Shown here one piece after another: positions 5,901-6,214 of a DNA stretch of 6,214 bases (position 1 is its first letter; every line of letters starts with the position of its first letter). Source of the DNA: Sulfidibacterium sp964473895 (lineage in GTDB: Bacteria; Bacteroidota; Bacteroidia; Bacteroidales; F082); assembly GCA_964473895.1 (NCBI GenBank), contig CAYYRE010000165.1:1-6214 (forward strand), read 5' to 3'. The translations under genes and the position numbers were made by a program. The notes under the pieces were generated by a model, which worked only from the letters and a program-made list of their open reading frames with translations, ran no database searches and was not told the origin of the DNA.

Positions 5901-6214
5901 CGTTCCTGTCGTTGTGGATACCACCGGCGTCCTGGCCGGAAAAAAAGTGATTGCCATTGCAGCAGGTGCCAATTATTCTATGGCATTAACCTCCGACGGT
6001 AAAATTTATGCCTGGGGAAGAAACAACAGGGGACAACTGGGAGTTTTGGGACTTATGCGTTCCAACGTACCGGTGGCCGTAAACCTGACGGGCAGCATAG
6101 CCGGAAAAATCATTACCGCTATCGCAGCCGGAATAGATCACTCGCTTGCACTAACCTGTGATGGCAAAGTATATGCCTGGGGCGACAACAGCTATGGCCA
6201 GCTGGGAAACCACT
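2902..6214 (+). CDS. giant secreted delta-60/RCC1 beta-propeller repeat protein, C-terminus beyond window
   Basis: One uninterrupted frame of 1104 codons runs to the window edge, so the stop is not seen. Residues 1-19 are a signal peptide (KK after Met, hydrophobic 5-18, ALA cleavage before Gln20). Residues about 27-733 hold 14 repeats of about 51 residues with the motif YxGGxF and a following W-x-P segment, resembling delta-60/DUF5122 propeller blades. Residues about 736-1104 hold RCC1-type repeats (GKVYAWGxNxxGQLGN) at an exact 55-residue spacing. No catalytic motif or transmembrane helix is visible after the signal peptide. Many such Bacteroidota proteins end in a type IX secretion sorting domain; that is an expectation here, not an observation. 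Likely surface-located or released; ligand unknown. Start chosen from the ATG after the strong Shine-Dalgarno with the signal peptide immediately following. Confidence 0.93.
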   Translation, partial: MKKNYLLLLFIMLSLSALAQSPIKGTWGIDGYISTIASDNNYTYIGGLFDYCGPNTGSGVKISVTNVHPDLNFPVVNGKVGVVISDGKGGWYLGGSFTKVGKYERNGFAQITADGTVTPWNPGSDKKLGKNGGVTAMAVDDSAVYIAGYFSPQDGVTKYLFKTDKVTGKVDDTWNPAPDKAVLCLALNNDFLYAGGRFEKIGGKHRDFVARLDKTKGNLDTVWYPIPDHPVHAIVLSGHSVYIGGEFTSLWSVGAAWYAAKLNDTNGAPINPFWKPYPDGYVDKIALDGNEVILAGQFHHILRDPDTTIKRTFLASFGNNVGKVNRFWDPEPDGLINDVKVKDNGIYVSGDFENIGKSETRYIARLDNVHGYGLVDNSWAPKTDGPVYQMAFNGNNLYVGGNFRSFGGVMRKNILRFKNSDLTLDMHWNPEAGDVVSSIVPDNDSVYLAGGFITVGKYYCRYLAKVSAASGLPDTNWKYGPHAPVRDMTMEGDNLFVCGYFTKVGNGVGSDHFHTLAKINKHTGFPDLSWTPDPTGGLPNGEINKIIANGPYVYATGRFYNNDRTQIRYYLKRISIKNGKEDPQWDAHPGGLVWDMKIKNNVLYAAGDFTHMGGRPHHGLAKINLKTGKIIDKWSPNAEGGIVKSLAISNDYLYAGGNFKSIDGNPVKLLARFPLCAGIADLSWQPVLTEKGIFEPDINALHYAANRLVTGGWFNFVNDTLYNHFVVYREPEHPETVKTVALAQGSYSYHSMAIRSDGKVYAWGNNIKGQLGNNDTTDSNVPVPVDSQGVLSGKKIVEAAMGYRFSLVLSDDGKVYSFGENEFGQLGNNSDKNSKVPVAVDTTGVLSGKTITTIAAGGAFALALDTKGKVYSWGFGSHGELGIRNTFKKTVPVAVDTTKALAGKKIVAIAAGTNYGVAVDSQGMVYTWGENDKGQLGINSTKHSEVPIPIYISRAIWGKTIVAVAAGIDHTLALSSDGKVYAWGDNSYGQLGNHSFDNSTVPVVVDTTGVLAGKKVIAIAAGANYSMALTSDGKIYAWGRNNRGQLGVLGLMRSNVPVAVNLTGSIAGKIITAIAAGIDHSLALTCDGKVYAWGDNSYGQLGNH
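2980..5100 (+). repeat. 14 delta-60-like (YxGGxF) protein repeats
   Basis: The aromatic or hydrophobic first residue of the motif falls at protein positions 44, 92, 145, 193, 242, 293, 347, 398, 447, 496, 554, 604, 654 and 709, a spacing of 48-58. Examples are YIGGLF, YLGGSF, YAGGRF, YIGGEF, YVGGNF, YAAGDF and YAGGNF. Most are followed by FxxxGG and, about 25-35 residues later, a W-x-P element such as WNPAPD, WYPIPD, WKPYPD or WDPEPD. The repeats are diverged at DNA level; the longest shared stretch I noticed is 18 bp, at 3189-3206 and 4401-4418. Fourteen blades could make two seven-bladed propellers, though the fold is inferred. Confidence 0.8.
5107..6214 (+). repeat. seven RCC1-type repeats, exact 165-bp period
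   Basis: The VYxWG motif begins at residues 760, 815, 870, 925, 980, 1035 and 1090 (DNA 5179, 5344, 5509, 5674, 5839, 6004, 6169), with no insertion or deletion between units. Each unit reads roughly GKVYAWGxNxxGQLGN, then a VPVxVDTTGxLAGK linker, then IVAIAAGxxxxLAL-SDG. This matches the RCC1 repeat, known in eukaryotic RCC1 to build a seven-bladed propeller. The half-repeat before the first motif (from about residue 736) would close the ring. Unit 2 has Phe for Trp (VYSFG). The seventh unit is cut by the window, so more may follow. Confidence 0.93.
5830..6214 (+). repeat. 55-bp identical direct repeat inside the RCC1 array
   Basis: Positions 5830-5884 and 6160-6214 are identical over 55 bp and 330 bp apart, which is exactly two RCC1 units (units 5 and 7). 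The match starts at a G preceded by a mismatch and runs into the window edge, so its full length is unknown. Units 5 and 6 are much less alike over the same interval. Identity at synonymous positions points to recent duplication of a two-unit block or gene conversion, rather than protein-level constraint alone. Confidence 0.95.

Noticed and set aside
5107..6214. A UVR8-like photoreceptor reading of the RCC1 domain.
   Set aside because: UVR8 depends on Trp in GWRHT motifs; the corresponding places here read GIDHT, GANYS, GTNYG and similar, with no Trp.
1..6214. Search for CRISPR arrays, insertion sequences, integrases and defence or toxin genes.
   Set aside because: No short spaced repeats, transposase-like frames or terminal inverted repeats were seen; the only strong repeats are the protein-coding propeller units.

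Overview
The window looks like an ordinary chromosomal segment of a member of the Bacteroidota. The evidence is promoter boxes of the TTG/TAnnTTTG type in front of the tRNA genes and ychF, a Bacteroidales-like YchF ending in FRFNV-type sequence (here IRFNV), tRNA genes without an encoded CCA, and a very large exported repeat protein of the kind common in that phylum. G+C is moderate, and the intergenic stretches are clearly more A+T-rich than the genes.

Layout. Positions 1-157 hold two tRNA genes on the minus strand: tRNA-Pro(UGG), then tRNA-Ser(GCU), which is cut by the window edge. Upstream of tRNA-Pro (180-234), between a good Bacteroidota promoter (275-304) and the first intact tRNA, lies a degenerate stretch that resembles tRNA-Pro and may be the relic of a former first tRNA of the operon. 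Next on the minus strand is ychF (339-1433), a conserved ribosome-associated P-loop ATPase/GTPase with its own promoter. Upstream of it is a gene for an exported lactonase-type beta-propeller protein (1522-2607).

A 294-bp A+T-rich divergent intergenic region separates this minus-strand block from a plus-strand gene that starts at 2902 and stays open to the window end (at least 1104 codons). Its product has a signal peptide, then 14 repeats of about 51 residues carrying a YxGGxF motif (delta-60/DUF5122-like propeller blades), then seven RCC1-type repeats spaced exactly 55 residues (165 bp) apart. The stop codon and any C-terminal sorting domain lie beyond the window.

The genes do not form an obvious joint pathway. 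The tRNAs and YchF are translation housekeeping. The lactonase homologue and the giant repeat protein are both predicted to be exported and built of beta-propellers, but they are divergently transcribed and nothing shows that they act together. The most interesting points are the 14+7 blade architecture, the 55-bp identical repeat that ends at the window edge, the tRNA-Pro relic, and an unusually perfect Shine-Dalgarno sequence for this phylum.
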